Source: Dirofilaria immitis
Lineage: Eukaryota > Nematoda > Chromadorea > Rhabditida > Onchocercidae
Reading direction: 5' to 3'
Assembly (NCBI GenBank): GCA_024305405.1
Contig: JAKNDB010000087.1
Coordinates: 9,502,501-9,566,500 of the forward strand
Length of the DNA stretch: 64,000 nt
The position numbers and the translations under genes were made by a program. Under the pieces are notes generated by a model that was not told where the DNA came from, did no database searches, and saw only the letters and a list, made by a program, of their open reading frames with translations. Shown here one piece after another: positions 1 through 13,700 of this stretch; position 1 is the stretch's first letter; each line of letters opens with the position of its first letter.

Positions 1-200
1 ATAAATAGGAAAAATTTTATCAACAATTAGTGAAAATAAATTTTGCGAAAAAGAGTTTTGGTAATTAAATTAGTTAAATGAATTTGTGAACAAAAAATGA
101 AATTCAATATTTTATATTTTTGCAACATTAACTGAGTGATGGAAGTTATTGGATCCTCTGTAGCTTAAACTAATTATACCGATTAATTTTATGCTAAAAA

Positions 201-206
201 TTTATT
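201..206 (-). terminator. Candidate polyadenylation signal of the myosin gene
   Basis: AATAAA on the minus strand, 58 bases past the TAA at 264-266. Spacing to the stop suits a short nematode 3' UTR. Confidence 0.4.
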
Positions 207-263
207 TGAAATAGTTTGGAAAATAGGTGAGGAAGAAAAAAAGAAAAAAATTTAATCACAACT

Positions 264-3200
264 TTAAATTCGAAATTCTTGCTGTTCGATACCACTGATA
301 AATGCGCGATTTTCACTACCTACGTAAATATACTGTCCCAGTAGACGCGAAATTTCAATACCCTGAAATGATATAAAATTCTCGAAATTTAACTGGCAAA
401 TTGATATGCATATGCATAAATAAGGCATTAAATCAGAATAAAACTGCCAAAGATAACAAAATCAAATGAAATAGAAAGAAGAACAGAGAAGGAAAGACAG
501 AAAAAAGATAGAAATATGAAATTCGTTGAATTTTACTGAATTAGAAAAATAACATTGATTGAATGGATTTAAAATGGTGAATTTAAATAAACTGACTATC
601 ACCAGTACTTAATTCTTGATTGTCGACCAGCCCCAAATGCAAATATAATGTAATCATAAGGAATTAATAATATCAATATTTTGATAATCTAAATATGTAA
701 ATACATTTCATACCTGTTCAGTATGTATGGTGATACTTTTATTCTTATATTGATTACCAATTTTAATATCCAAAAATATTCCATGCTGTGTGGAATAACG
801 ATTCGTTGACATAATCTATAAATAGCTATCATTTATCATTTCTTTCAAAAAATACCATGAAAATATATCGAATTGTCATAAATTATGAAAACGAACAAAA
901 TATTATTTAATTAAAAATTAAGTTACCTCAGTTAATGCAATTTTTAATATTTCTTCACGATTTTTAATATTCATTACTTTAATACCATGCTTATTAATAG
1001 CAAGTAAACATTCGCCTGTTTGTTCATTCTCATCAATAATATTATGTACGACGAAAAATGTCGTTCCAAAATATGGCCATTTTTCAAGTATTTCTGTAAT
1101 CATTTTTTTTTTAAAAAAAGAAATGGTAATGAGAAATCAAAACACTAATAATAAATAATAAATGATCAAAAGTTAAAAGACTAATGAGAAAAAAATCGTA
1201 AAGAATAAGAATTAAAAAGTATATAATGAAAAATTAACCCAAAAAATATGCTCGTGCATCAATTTGATTTATATTATTCTGTTGCATTGTATGTAATTTT
1301 GCATTTATTCGTTCAACCCATTGATCAATCGTTCGTATTGGATAAATTGTCTTTGGTATCAAATCAGCTACATTTTTCCTAAAAATAAAAAAGAAAAAAT
1401 TATCAATCATTTGTGGAAAAGAGAAAAAGGGAAGAAAAATTGGAAAAAATGAAGCAATTATTCAACGCATTTGATCAAATATAATGATATCTTTTAAGCT
1501 TTTCCTTCTTTTTTTCTTTTTCTTCAAAATTCAACTCAGACATCTTAGATATTATAAATGCAAAATCGATAAAATTTTTGACTATATGTATTTATTTATC
1601 ATTCCTTGAATATTTAAATATGCTGAAACGATATTGGTTGCTATAGATTATGGAGACTGATAAATTGAATTAAAACTATTTAACGGTTTGTTTCATTCAC
1701 TATAAAATAATATTTACAACATTTCTTCATTAAATAATCGGATAATTTCGGGATAATCCATTTAGAGAGAGTTTTACTTACGTTGTGACACATGAAGATC
1801 GTTCCGTATCCGCTAAGTGTAAATATGCGCCTAAACGAGCAACATCATCCTATAATCAAGATATATACGTAATTCTTAATATATTTAATTAATATGATTT
1901 AAGCAAATATTAAATGAGCGATATTTGAATAAATTAATTTCAAAATTCTTATTCTATTCATCAAAAGATTTTTAACTAACCAAAATATCGGCGCTAATTT
2001 TTCCATTCTTTGATGCAATAATTAAACCCTCAATATAGTCTGGTACAACCTGTCAAATAAAATAAGAAATGAATTAAAAATAAGTTGATTTATTACTATT
2101 TATTTATAGCTTAAAAAATGAAATAGATAATTTCGTTCTCCAATATCATAAATATGGCTGTCAACAAAATTTAATCTTATCAATGCATCATTCTATAATC
2201 ATTTCATCTTTAATAAGGGTATCACAAAAATATCGTATTGAACATTCTAAATAATTTGAATATTCTAATATATAGAATATTGGATATTTCAGTACTTTGT
2301 TATATGAAAAGTATTAAGTTATGAATGGAAATACAGAAATAATAATAATAAAAAATATTAATCATTTCAAATGGATGAATATAAAAATTAAAATTTTAAA
2401 GGAAACTTTTGCATAATTATAATTTATAGCTTATATGATCGAAGTAAATGCAAAACTAATTTATATCTTAAAGTCATCGATCAAACTTTTAAAAAGAAAC
2501 GATAAAAAAATGAACGTGAAGGAAATGATGAGATGCGAGAAATAATATTTTGAATATTCACATAAATATATCCATTAATTACAAATAAACATGAAATGCT
2601 AAATTATTTTAATCAGTGATAAATAATTTTATTACTGATTAAAAATGATATTATAATTTATGATCGTAACGATAAGCTTTTTGCCGCATTAATTATAAAT
2701 GAACATAATCATAACAATAAATTTTTTCGTACGAAAAAAGATAAAAAAATCAGAGATAATAAAAAGATTCATAGATAACAAATATTGTCATTTCCGATGA
2801 TTCATTTAGCTTATCTTTGTCATTTAACAAATTACGATTCAATCGTAAAATTTGTCAATATTTATTGAAAAAAATTGTTCTATAGTCTCGTCAAATATGA
2901 TATATGTATAAAAGCAAGAAAAAAGAAGAATCGATCGAAATGAATTTTTATCACTTCGATAAATCAATTAATTTGTTCGTTTGATATAAATGAATTATAA
3001 TTCAAACTATTGTACAGTTAAAAAAAGAAAAGAAAAAAAGGTAATTAACCTGGAAAAACATCACATCGATATATCGAGCATTATCCAATCGTAATGGATG
3101 TATCCATACAGTTCGTTTAAGTAATAAGAAATATTGTTTTTGATTATGCTCAAGTTCAGTACATACATCCATCACATATTCATCGTTAGCTAACATTTTA

Positions 3201-3689
3201 ATCTTACCTTCTGTAACAATTTTTTGAAACTTATTTTTTTCACTTGAATTTAAATAAGTTCTATTTTAATTTAGATTTATCTACATATGTATATATATGT
3301 AGATATAGATTTTAAATGAAGAAATAATAAATTTTATTAATATTAACTTGTGAATTTAATTTATTTCAAGATTTATCCTAATATTTAACTAATTCATTAA
3401 TTAAATTAGTGCATTTAATTTTTAATACAATGTAAATTTTAGAAATAATCTTAATTATTTTCCATGTTTTAAACGTATGCTTGATAATTAAATTAAAGCT
3501 TAATAAAAGTTGACCTGATTCTAAAATATAGCATAAACAAAATTCTTGCTGCTCAGCAGCACTTCGTATATTAAGCTCTTGACAAAGTTGTTGGATAATC
3601 TCTTCGACGACTGTTACAGAACGAGTATTAATAACCTTTCGATGTCCACCTGGTAAATGATATAATTGTCGCTTAAGAGTTTTACCCAT
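264..3689 (-). CDS. C-terminal FERM domain of the myosin (exons 63-70)
   Basis: Cargo-binding end of the tail. Exons are 3689-3515, 3210-3050, 2049-1981, 1849-1782, 1378-1239, 1093-927, 815-714 and 362-264, all in phase, ending at a TAA. F1 lobe has [15 protein letters not shown] and [13 protein letters not shown]2 has [16 protein letters not shown] and the conserved Trp-Val-Glu-Arg helix; F3 has [27 protein letters not shown] and the final helix with [11 protein letters not shown]. The motif WPYFGTTFF followed by a LAINKHG strand is typical of MyTH4-FERM myosins. Confidence 0.85.
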
Positions 3690-6600
3690 CTATAATCAAA
3701 TAATAGATTTCTAATTTATTAATAATAAAATCCAATTAACAATTTATGCATTAATTATGAGAAATGCATCAAAAATATTGGTTAAAAAAAAAGAAAAATA
3801 AATCATATATTATTACCGTTATTGCTTCAATTTCATTTCCACTAAGTAAGAATTGACGACCGCCATATTTAAATGTTTTTACCAAATTTTGCAAACAAAT
3901 GAATGCGGTACCTGAAAATATATGGATTAAAAATATAAAAATAGTAATAGTAAGAGATAAACAAATAAATTAACAAATAAACAAACAAATGAATAAATCA
4001 TAAAAATATATGCAAATTAGAAATGTTTATGAAATACGAAAAATTTCTCAAAAATACAGAAACAATGATAATAAGTAATAATAATAATAAATAAACGAGT
4101 AAACGAATAAATTATACAAATAAATAAATACACACCATGATAAGCTCTTCTTGGATCATTTACCATATCAATTAGATATTTGAACAAGTATGGCTTCAGC
4201 ACTGGTGAACAATCAAAATAGGCTGTTAAAATCGAAAATAATCGCCAACCACGAATTGAAGTACTTGCTCTAATTATTAAATGCATTCATTGAAATGATG
4301 GAGGAAAGATAGGTAGGAAAGAGAAATTTTTTTGGAAATGAATTCATTATATAAAGATATAACTTATATTGCTGAATAAATAAAAGCAATAATCTTATTA
4401 TCATAAGTAATAATCTTATCATCACAATACAATCCAATATTTAATGTGTGCACTAAAAGGCAAACTATAACAAAAAAATAATAAAGTAATTGTAACAAAA
4501 TAAATAACTAATTAGAATTATTATAAATAAATTACTCGTTAATATTTGTTGATGCTAATAGTGATTTATTGTATTAGTAATATCCTTACTTTGAAGTTTT
4601 ACTGTTTGTCGTTTGACGAATGATTTGACAGTATACTTCATCTCGAAGTGGTTGATATTGATGACATATCATTAAAAGCTCATAAACACAATCAGTAAGA
4701 GTTTGGCCGCGTTTTAAGTTTTCATCACCCATATAACGCATAATACCTAAAAGAAAATAAAAATAAAAGTAAAGTAATTTAAATTATATTCCTATCCCTA
4801 TCATACTTTAATAAGCAATAATCTTCTCATCACAATGCAATCGAATATTTAATGCGTACACTAAAAAAGTAGACTAATTAAATTAATTTCATCTTATCAT
4901 TTCTTTTAAAATTAATTTAAATAATTCATTCCAATTTCATACATCTCATGTTAATATTTTATGATTAATTAAATATAGTCAAATCAGAAAAACAATTTAT
5001 AAAATTTTATTTTTCTAACAGCCAAATTATCGAATTTATACTTACACATAAATGCTTCTTGTGCTAATTTATCCGCTTCATTATTATCTAATCGTAGAAG
5101 TGAATGACCAATTGGTTTACTTGTATGTTTGACCTTTTCAGCAACTTCCTTCAACGTCCACTTTTACCTGTAAATTAAAATCATATATTATAGCATTAAA
5201 TAGCATTAAACAATTTTTTTATGATTATGGTTATCAATTATTAATAATAGCAATAATAATAATTATTATCATTATTATTAGTTATTTAATGAAAAACTTC
5301 AATTTATTTATTATTATTACTATTATTACTACTATTGCTACTATTATTATTATTAAAGATTATAACCAATCGATACTTACGCTTTCGTTGTGTACTATCC
5401 GAATTGAAATTTATATTATCAATGATACCAGCTGAAACGCCTTTAGGTCGTCGAAAATAAAATGTTGCAAATTGCATCATTGTATATTTATTATTAGGAT
5501 CGGATGGATCAAAGAAGAAATTGCCAACATTATCCTATAAATTAAATTTATAATTTCTCTATCTAAATATCTGAAAAATTAGAAAATTTCAACTTTATTC
5601 AATTTACTTTTAAATAAAAAAAAATAACTGTATTAATAAGTGTTATAAAATCAATGAAAAATATGTTATATAGATAATTAAACAAAATAAAAAATTATTA
5701 CAATTGATTAAACCACTTTTCCATTCGAATTTCGTAGCAAAATTTTGACTATCCATGGTACTTCAACTTTTATCATATATGATAAATGGTTCAGATAAGA
5801 AATAAATTTTGATATAATTTTCAAATTACTCATATTTATTCAGCTTGCTAATATATTCAGGTTCTCATTATTCTCGATTTCATCAGCATATGATAATTAC
5901 GCAGGAAAAAAAAGAAGTAAGCTTAATTTAGCAATTCTCATCCAGGTTTTTTTGCATAATAATTTGAAATCATATTGATAACTTCAATTTAATCCCAATT
6001 ATTGCTTTCACCTTTCTTTTATGATAATGTAAGTTTGTCAATGCTTTTTTCTTCCATATTTTTTATGTGCATTGTATCAAATCATTCAAATAATTAAGTG
6101 CAATTCAATTCAAATCACTTTGATATATATATATACCTTGATGTATATATATATATAATGCATCCAATTGTTTGTAATTCAAATTTCCTTGATATATATA
6201 TTTATGAACAATCATGATTATATACTTATAATATTCATCATGTTATTATGTACTCTTTAAATTTATTTGTTAAGTCATCTAAAAACAAGTGATAATTTAT
6301 TTATCGATACAAATATAAATCAAATGAAAGCACTTCCTCTGTAAATATTAAGTAGCTAAAGTGTAACAAAAATTTCAGAAAATTCAATAAAAACAAGAGA
6401 AAAAAGGAAACGTTTGAAATTAATTTTAAATCTTTCTATTGTTTTACAACAGATTTTTTTCTTTTACCTATTGTTATCAATTTTTATGTTTATTAATTTT
6501 TATCAAATCGTTACTAATTTAATTAAAATAATATGAATGGAAAAATTTCCATTCATATTATTTTTGTTCTTCATTCTTCAATGGGAATTATTAAATTAAT

Positions 6601-9600
6601 AATAGAAATTTTAGTACAATCTTCTCTCATTTTTTTCCTTAAGCGAAATATTTAACAATTTCAGCTTTGATATCATATGGTAATGTTACAAAAAGATAGA
6701 TATTCATACTATGATTACAAAAATGATAAATATTCGTACTGTGATACTAAGATGTACTGAAATAGATGTTTTAAAAAATTTCAGGTATAAATTGAGAAAA
6801 GAATCTTATAATATTATCAGTCCATTAAAAGAAGATGAATAAAATTTGAAATTATGAAAAACTAAATTAAACAAAAAGTAATTTAATAAATACATTGTAA
6901 AATTTTTCCTTTTTTCAAAGGTCAATAGTTCAATCCCATAAAAACGTGTGATTTTTCTATCGATAGATCAATACGATGTGTGGTAATGCTAAATTGTACA
7001 TCATCGCAAATATTTTTATATATTAAGCGACATATTCCCTTTTTTTGTTTTGTTTTAAATTCGAAAAATAGAAAAAAGATTAATTACTGTGAAAAAAATG
7101 GTAGTACCAGCCACTACTGCTATGGAAGAAAAAAACACGTCGAATTCAATCAAAAATTTGAAATATTAACAAATGAAAAAAAAATAAAGAAATGGGAGGA
7201 AATGAAACGAAAGTAAAAAAATATAGCAAATAATATCCTAAACTTTTAATTTGTAACTTTCAATATCTCCAATATTTTTCGCTTTTTATTCTCCCTTTTC
7301 TTATTATTTATTTACAATAAATATGATTTTATTTATGCCTATTAAAAGTATAAATAAAAAACAAAAACAAATTGAAAAATTAATTTAATACTTTAGGATA
7401 ACTAATAAAATCTTTTTCATTTTCCATATAAGTAATTATTTCGTAAATTTTTGACAAATAATTTAAAATAAATTATAAATATTATTCTACTTTTAGTTTA
7501 TTATAAAAGCCACCTTAAAAAAAAATTATGTGTAAGGAAGAAAGAAGAAAGAGTTTCATTTCTTTTCTATATAAGTTATAATATACATCAGTCATTTCTT
7601 AATTCATCATTATTTCCATGAAATGTGATTTAAAAAATTATCATTATTTCAATATGATATGATGAAAAACTTCATAATTTTTGATAAAATTTTCATTTTT
7701 TTCCTTTTTTTTCATTATAATCTATCGTTATCGTCATAAAACAAGCACTGGAATAAATAATGAACAATAATCGTCGTTTTTGATTATAAAACTATCGATA
7801 TAATCATAATTTAACTTTTCGGATAAAGATGATGAAGATGACGATGATGATAATGACAGGACAGGAATATTTAAAAAACTCATGGATGTCTTAAATGCAA
7901 TTCTTTATCAGATAATTAATTGAAATTTTGATGGTCAAACATATATCAATTGAAATTCAATGGATCAATTCAAAAAACAAGAAAACAAAATTTTAGGAAT
8001 TGAGCAAAAATACAATTTAGTAATTTCAGCAAATAACAATAAAAGTTATATTTTAATAAAATAGACACAAAAAAATTGAAATTTGCTTGCAACCACATAC
8101 ATATATGATTTCCTATAAATAAAAAAAAGCAAATTATACTTTCAATTTGGCTTCATATATTACCTATAATTATAAGCCATTCATATGGATAAGAAAAAGT
8201 AAATTAGCATATAGCACCGTGGTACCATGTTAATAAAAGAAATGGCATTAGGATGAATAAATAAATAGAAATGAAAAGAAAAAAACAATACTATGCTACA
8301 ACTACGTAGTATTAAAATAAAAAGAATTATGAATGATATGATCAACCTTATATTTCATCTTTTTTTTAAACCAAAAAGAGCGATTGGCTGACATCAAAAA
8401 TACTTTTGATACATTTTTGATATCAATTTGAAATGGGAAAGAATAGGCTGTAAAAAATAATAAAAAATATACGGTACCATGGAATGAAATTAAGAAAAAA
8501 AGAAAGCTAAGAAAAGAATGAAGTAATAAACGGTATCATCAATTAGGTACGACGATATAACGGTTGGGGCGGTTCCACTTCTTCAAAAGCCCAAGGTGGC
8601 CAACGAAAACTTAGGCAGCAACATTGAAGTTTATAATATTTTTGTGCTCCAAAACCATAACGTGCAGCACCTGTATTAGCACTACGCATCACTGTTCGAC
8701 CTCTCATGGTACCTGTAGCAGTAGTAATAGGTCCAACTCCTGGTCCATAATACTCGGATTGTTGATGATTAGAATTGCCACTTCGATAGTAATTTGTTAT
8801 ACCACGATCAGCACCAAATTCTATTTCATCTTGCAATGCCGGATCACCGGAAAAATCATTTCTATTTCGTCGTAGTGATTCGTTTCTGTTAACAGAAATA
8901 CCACTTTGCCCTCCTGCAAAGCCACCACTAGCAGCAGATTGTCGATTAAAGTATGGCAAATTGTATCGTCTTGATCTGATGCCACATGAAGTGCCTCCAA
9001 GGATTCTAGTCGAACGAACTGGAGATAGACTTTGAGCTTTGGAACGTCGCATAGTTACAGATAAATGTTCACCGCCAGGATCATCACGGTAATTTCGAAT
9101 TGAACGGTCCAAGGCATCCCAGTCAGATTCGGTAGGATTAGATTGCAGGATTACCAAATTATCAAAATAATGATCATTACCACGCCGTCCATCATAGGTT
9201 GCTCGGTGTCCGGAAGCAGGACCGGTACTGACACCAAGATATGGCTGATAATTATAATTCCGCTGCTGTTGATGAGACTGGTACTTCATCGCACCACCAT
9301 TATATCTCTCGTCTGTTTCATAATCATCGCCGTATAACCAGTCTCTGCGATTATCCAACGATTGTGATCGTTGCGGTTGCTTATCAGTTCCAAAATAACC
9401 AGTTGCTGAAGTGCCGAAATAATTTCCGCCAGAAATAGAATAGTCCAGTTCAGAGGATCTATAAAGTGGATTTGGTTCCTGCAGTATTCGTTGACGCGGA
9501 CGAGAATGTCGTTGTCGATAACTATAATGGTAATCCATAACAGAGAGCTGACAGTTGGTATAGTCGTATTAATCAAGATACCTGATAGGTATAGTGAAAT

Positions 9601-10701
9601 TTCAAATTTATCATCCAGTCCAATGGTAAATTTTTTAAATAACAAAAAGTTAATCAGAAAATCATTAGATTGATATAGTCTGATAATTTCATTGCTTCCT
9701 TCGAATATAATTGAAAAGAAATCAAAAAAGCAAAGTTCCAACATATAGAAAGAAAAGATCAAACAGAGAATATTTGAATATAATTATTTACGAAGTAATA
9801 ATAATAGCAGCGATCAAAAAAATTAATAGAAATATGGAATAATTTTCAAATTCTTATTTTTTTATTGCGAAACAAAAAATATGTATAAAATATAGAGATA
9901 ATTATTCGTTCAACAAATAATTATTCATGAATAGCTGAAAAGAATCAAGGAATAGGTTAGTATTTCGATAGTAATAATACTGATAATAATAGTTCCTTCG
10001 AATAATAGCCAAATATTAGATATTTGTCGTAAAAATCATTAATTGCTGATAAAAAAAGATAATATCAGCTTTTTCTTCTTTTGTTTTATCACTTTGCTAT
10101 CAAATATAGATCGAGAATCAAAAGCATGAATTAAAAAATAGCAGTGCGGGAGAAAATGATCGTTTGCAATACTTCGACAAAATTGTAATGAATTTGAAAG
10201 AAAAACCCATTCTTTTCTTCTGGAGTAGTTCACCGCTCCTTCTCATCAAAACTATCAAACCGGATTAAACTAGTTGTGTACATACATACATACATACGTA
10301 CATACATACATATAAATATACCTATACACATACACATACATACATATAGCTATGCACACAAACACACACATACACACACACACACACACACACATACACA
10401 TACCTATCGAACATATGCATACAATTAATTTATATACAATCACATCAAAGTAGAAACCGTTCTTTGGCAGATATCGGCATTCTGAAGGTATCTTCGAAAG
10501 AATGGAAGATGGGTAAAGTAAAATGTGTAATGAAATGGAATGAAAAAAATTGGAAGAACAGGTTCTTAGCAACTTTTCCCAATATAAATTAATTCAATTC
10601 GAACTCAACGAAAAACGGTAAAAGGCTATGAATCATTTGAAAAAGAATATGGTAGTAATCGTTGTAATCATTATTGCCATTGTTATCATTGTAGCAGTAG
10701 T

Positions 10702-10748
<47 letters not shown>

Positions 10749-13700
10749 ATAATGTTTGATTAATTTATTTAATCATTTTTCTTCCCTCTCTATTATCTTT
10801 TTATTTCAGTATAGTTTAGAATCGAAAAAAATGGATAACAAAAAGAGAAAAGTTAGATGATGTAAGATTCGATAAATTTAAATCATATAGTTATTTTTAA
10901 TTCTCGATTAATAAAGTAACAACAAATTGCTTATTTTATTATACGTAATTCAATAATTTAATTTGAAATATTATTAATAGAATTAAGTGAGAAAAAATAT
11001 TCATAATATATCGAAAAAAAAGATTCTTATAATACTAAAAAAATCATTCTTCTTTTAATGATCGTTTTATTTTGATAATGATTTTATAAGAATCAAGTAA
11101 TAAGCAATTTATAAAAATCGAATAGACAAAAAATCATTTTACGTTAATATTTAAAAGCATTTTATTAAAATAATAAAATTTAAAATATAAGAAAATATTT
11201 TGCGTAAATTGAGTCGCTTGAATGAAATTTAAAATACAAATTGGCATTGATAGCATTGATTGAAAAAGTTTTGAAGTTCGATAATAGATGCTTCTAGAAC
11301 TTAGAAGTAAGCCAAGATATGGTATATTTATTATCTTTTGAAAGAATTCTCATTTTTTTAATTTTTTAAAGTATACACATTTACATCATATTTCGACATT
11401 ATGCAGGAAATTAATATTATTAGTTTAACATTTCTTCTAGCAGACTTATCGTTTATGATTTTGCTGCATTTTTGAAATCTACACAGATCGATAAATTCGA
11501 TGGATTTAAGTTTTATTTTTTTATTTTTTAAATATATATTAAAGTTCATTTGTTATTGCATAACTGATATGCTAAATTATTTACTCATCTGTCTAATTAT
11601 TCAATTATACATTTATTTTAATTTACTCTTTCGCCTTTAATACCATTATTTGAAGTTCAATTCACAACTTCTAATCGAATTATCATTCTAAAAATGATAC
11701 AAGATGATAATTTATTCATTGTTTTTTCAAACTATTAAAAAACTAATATTAATCATACTAACCAAATCATCGAGATTAATACCAGCAGCAACGGATGAAT
11801 TCATCGTTAATTGTGAATCGGCTATCTGAAAATTCCGTTAATTTAATTAATTTAAAAAATATGATAAAAAAACCTACCGATTGATTTACAACGATAGCTT
11901 CAAAAATAATGTTTTTTCATTATAATAACATACGTCAAATTTATTCATTGAATTACGACAGCATATATGATATTACAATTGTTAATAAATATGAAATAGA
12001 CGAGTAAATAAATGAGCAAATAAATAAATAATATACATCGATTTTATAATATATACATTCATTATCATATTATTTCGTCATCACACACATATATTTCTAC
12101 ACTTAATTAATTTATTTAGTTGTTACATTAATGCAATAATAATAATAATAATGGTTATCATGTTAGGATATTGTACCAAATTCGCCCAGAATATTATTCA
12201 TAACGTAAACATATTATGAATAATAAACAACTTCGCAATCACTATTAAATAATTATAACTAAAAAATTAATTATCTTTTTTTTTTCATTTCTTTTAAAAG
12301 AGAAATAAGTTATGCGATGAGCAACAAAGATAATAACGAAATTACTTATAAAAAGTAAAAAGATAAAGAGAATGAGACAAATCGGAAATTTGATCGATTT
12401 TATTAATTATCAAAAGTATGCTATACAATATAATATAATATAATTATATTATTTAAAAAATAATTATTATTATACAGGAAATATAAAATATTCATAGACA
12501 TATTAAAAACAACTATTACTGTTACTATGTTTCGTTGAAAAAAGAAAAGAAAATTTCATTGAAGAATATAATAGTAATAATAATAAGCTTAATGAATTTT
12601 ATAATAATTATAAGCTTAACAAAACGGCAAAATTCATAATATTATTACGAAATAATAATAATTTATAGTAATTAATCAAAACATTTCATCTTTTCTCTAC
12701 ACAACGTCACGTTATTTTCAAATTAGTATTAAAAACAAAAGGAATTTCATCACTCTATAAATTTGCTCATTTATACATTTAACAAATTTATAAAAATTCT
12801 GAAATAAATATATTGACTAATTATCATGAAACTTCCTATTACATAATGTGTAATTTCAAGTTATGAGTCTTGAAATTTATTTCTCAGATAACTTATAAAA
12901 TTTAAAGAAAATAAGCAAAAATTGGGACAACAATTTAATAATTACTTAATTACCTGTCCAAAAGAATCTAATGGTTCAACATAATTTGCTGGCAAATTCC
13001 CGAATTGATTACCAATTCTACCATATAACCACTGTTCGTTATTTTGCTCCATCGTTAATATTCCATCATTACGATTTATAATCTAAAAAAATTGAAAAAG
13101 CAAAATCAATGAATAAAATATGAGATATGAAAAATTAACAGTAATTATTACATTGATGATAGTTATAATTATAATTTGAATAATTATGAATTATCATGAT
13201 TGCAGCTATATTGGTGAATATCATGATTGAAGTATAGATTATGGCAATAGTTTTTAATCAAAAATTAATATAAACAGAATAAATTTCTTACTTGTATAAT
13301 ATCGCCTTTCGAAAAGCTTAGTAAATTGGGTTCGTTAGTAATATAATCTGCTATAGCACGCATATATATACGTACCTATAATTATAAAATTTTGATTTTA
13401 ATTAAGTACAAAATTAGAAAGAAATTTCTACTGAATTTCATAAAAACAATAATTTAGTTCTGTTTCGACAATAAACAAAAAAGAGTAAATTTCGTAATTT
13501 TTTTCAATCTATCAATATAATCGTTTGATAACAGTAATGCAAATGTATTCTGAATAAGACTTTAAATTAAGATTTAAATAACTGCATCCTAAAACCGATC
13601 AATCTAATATATATCTAATCAGTAGATTATCGATTAATCTTAAATAATATATATTTACATTTAATTTTTACTTCAAACTTCTACAAATAAATTTTAAATA

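Noticed and set aside
9286..9762. 158-codon minus-strand ORF overlapping the nested gene
   Set aside because: Shadow of the nested gene in another frame, with hydrophobic, Ile-rich composition typical of antisense or off-frame AT-rich reading.
10270..10572. 100-codon ORF over the TACA/CA repeat
   Set aside because: Composition is entirely explained by the microsatellite, with no splice context.
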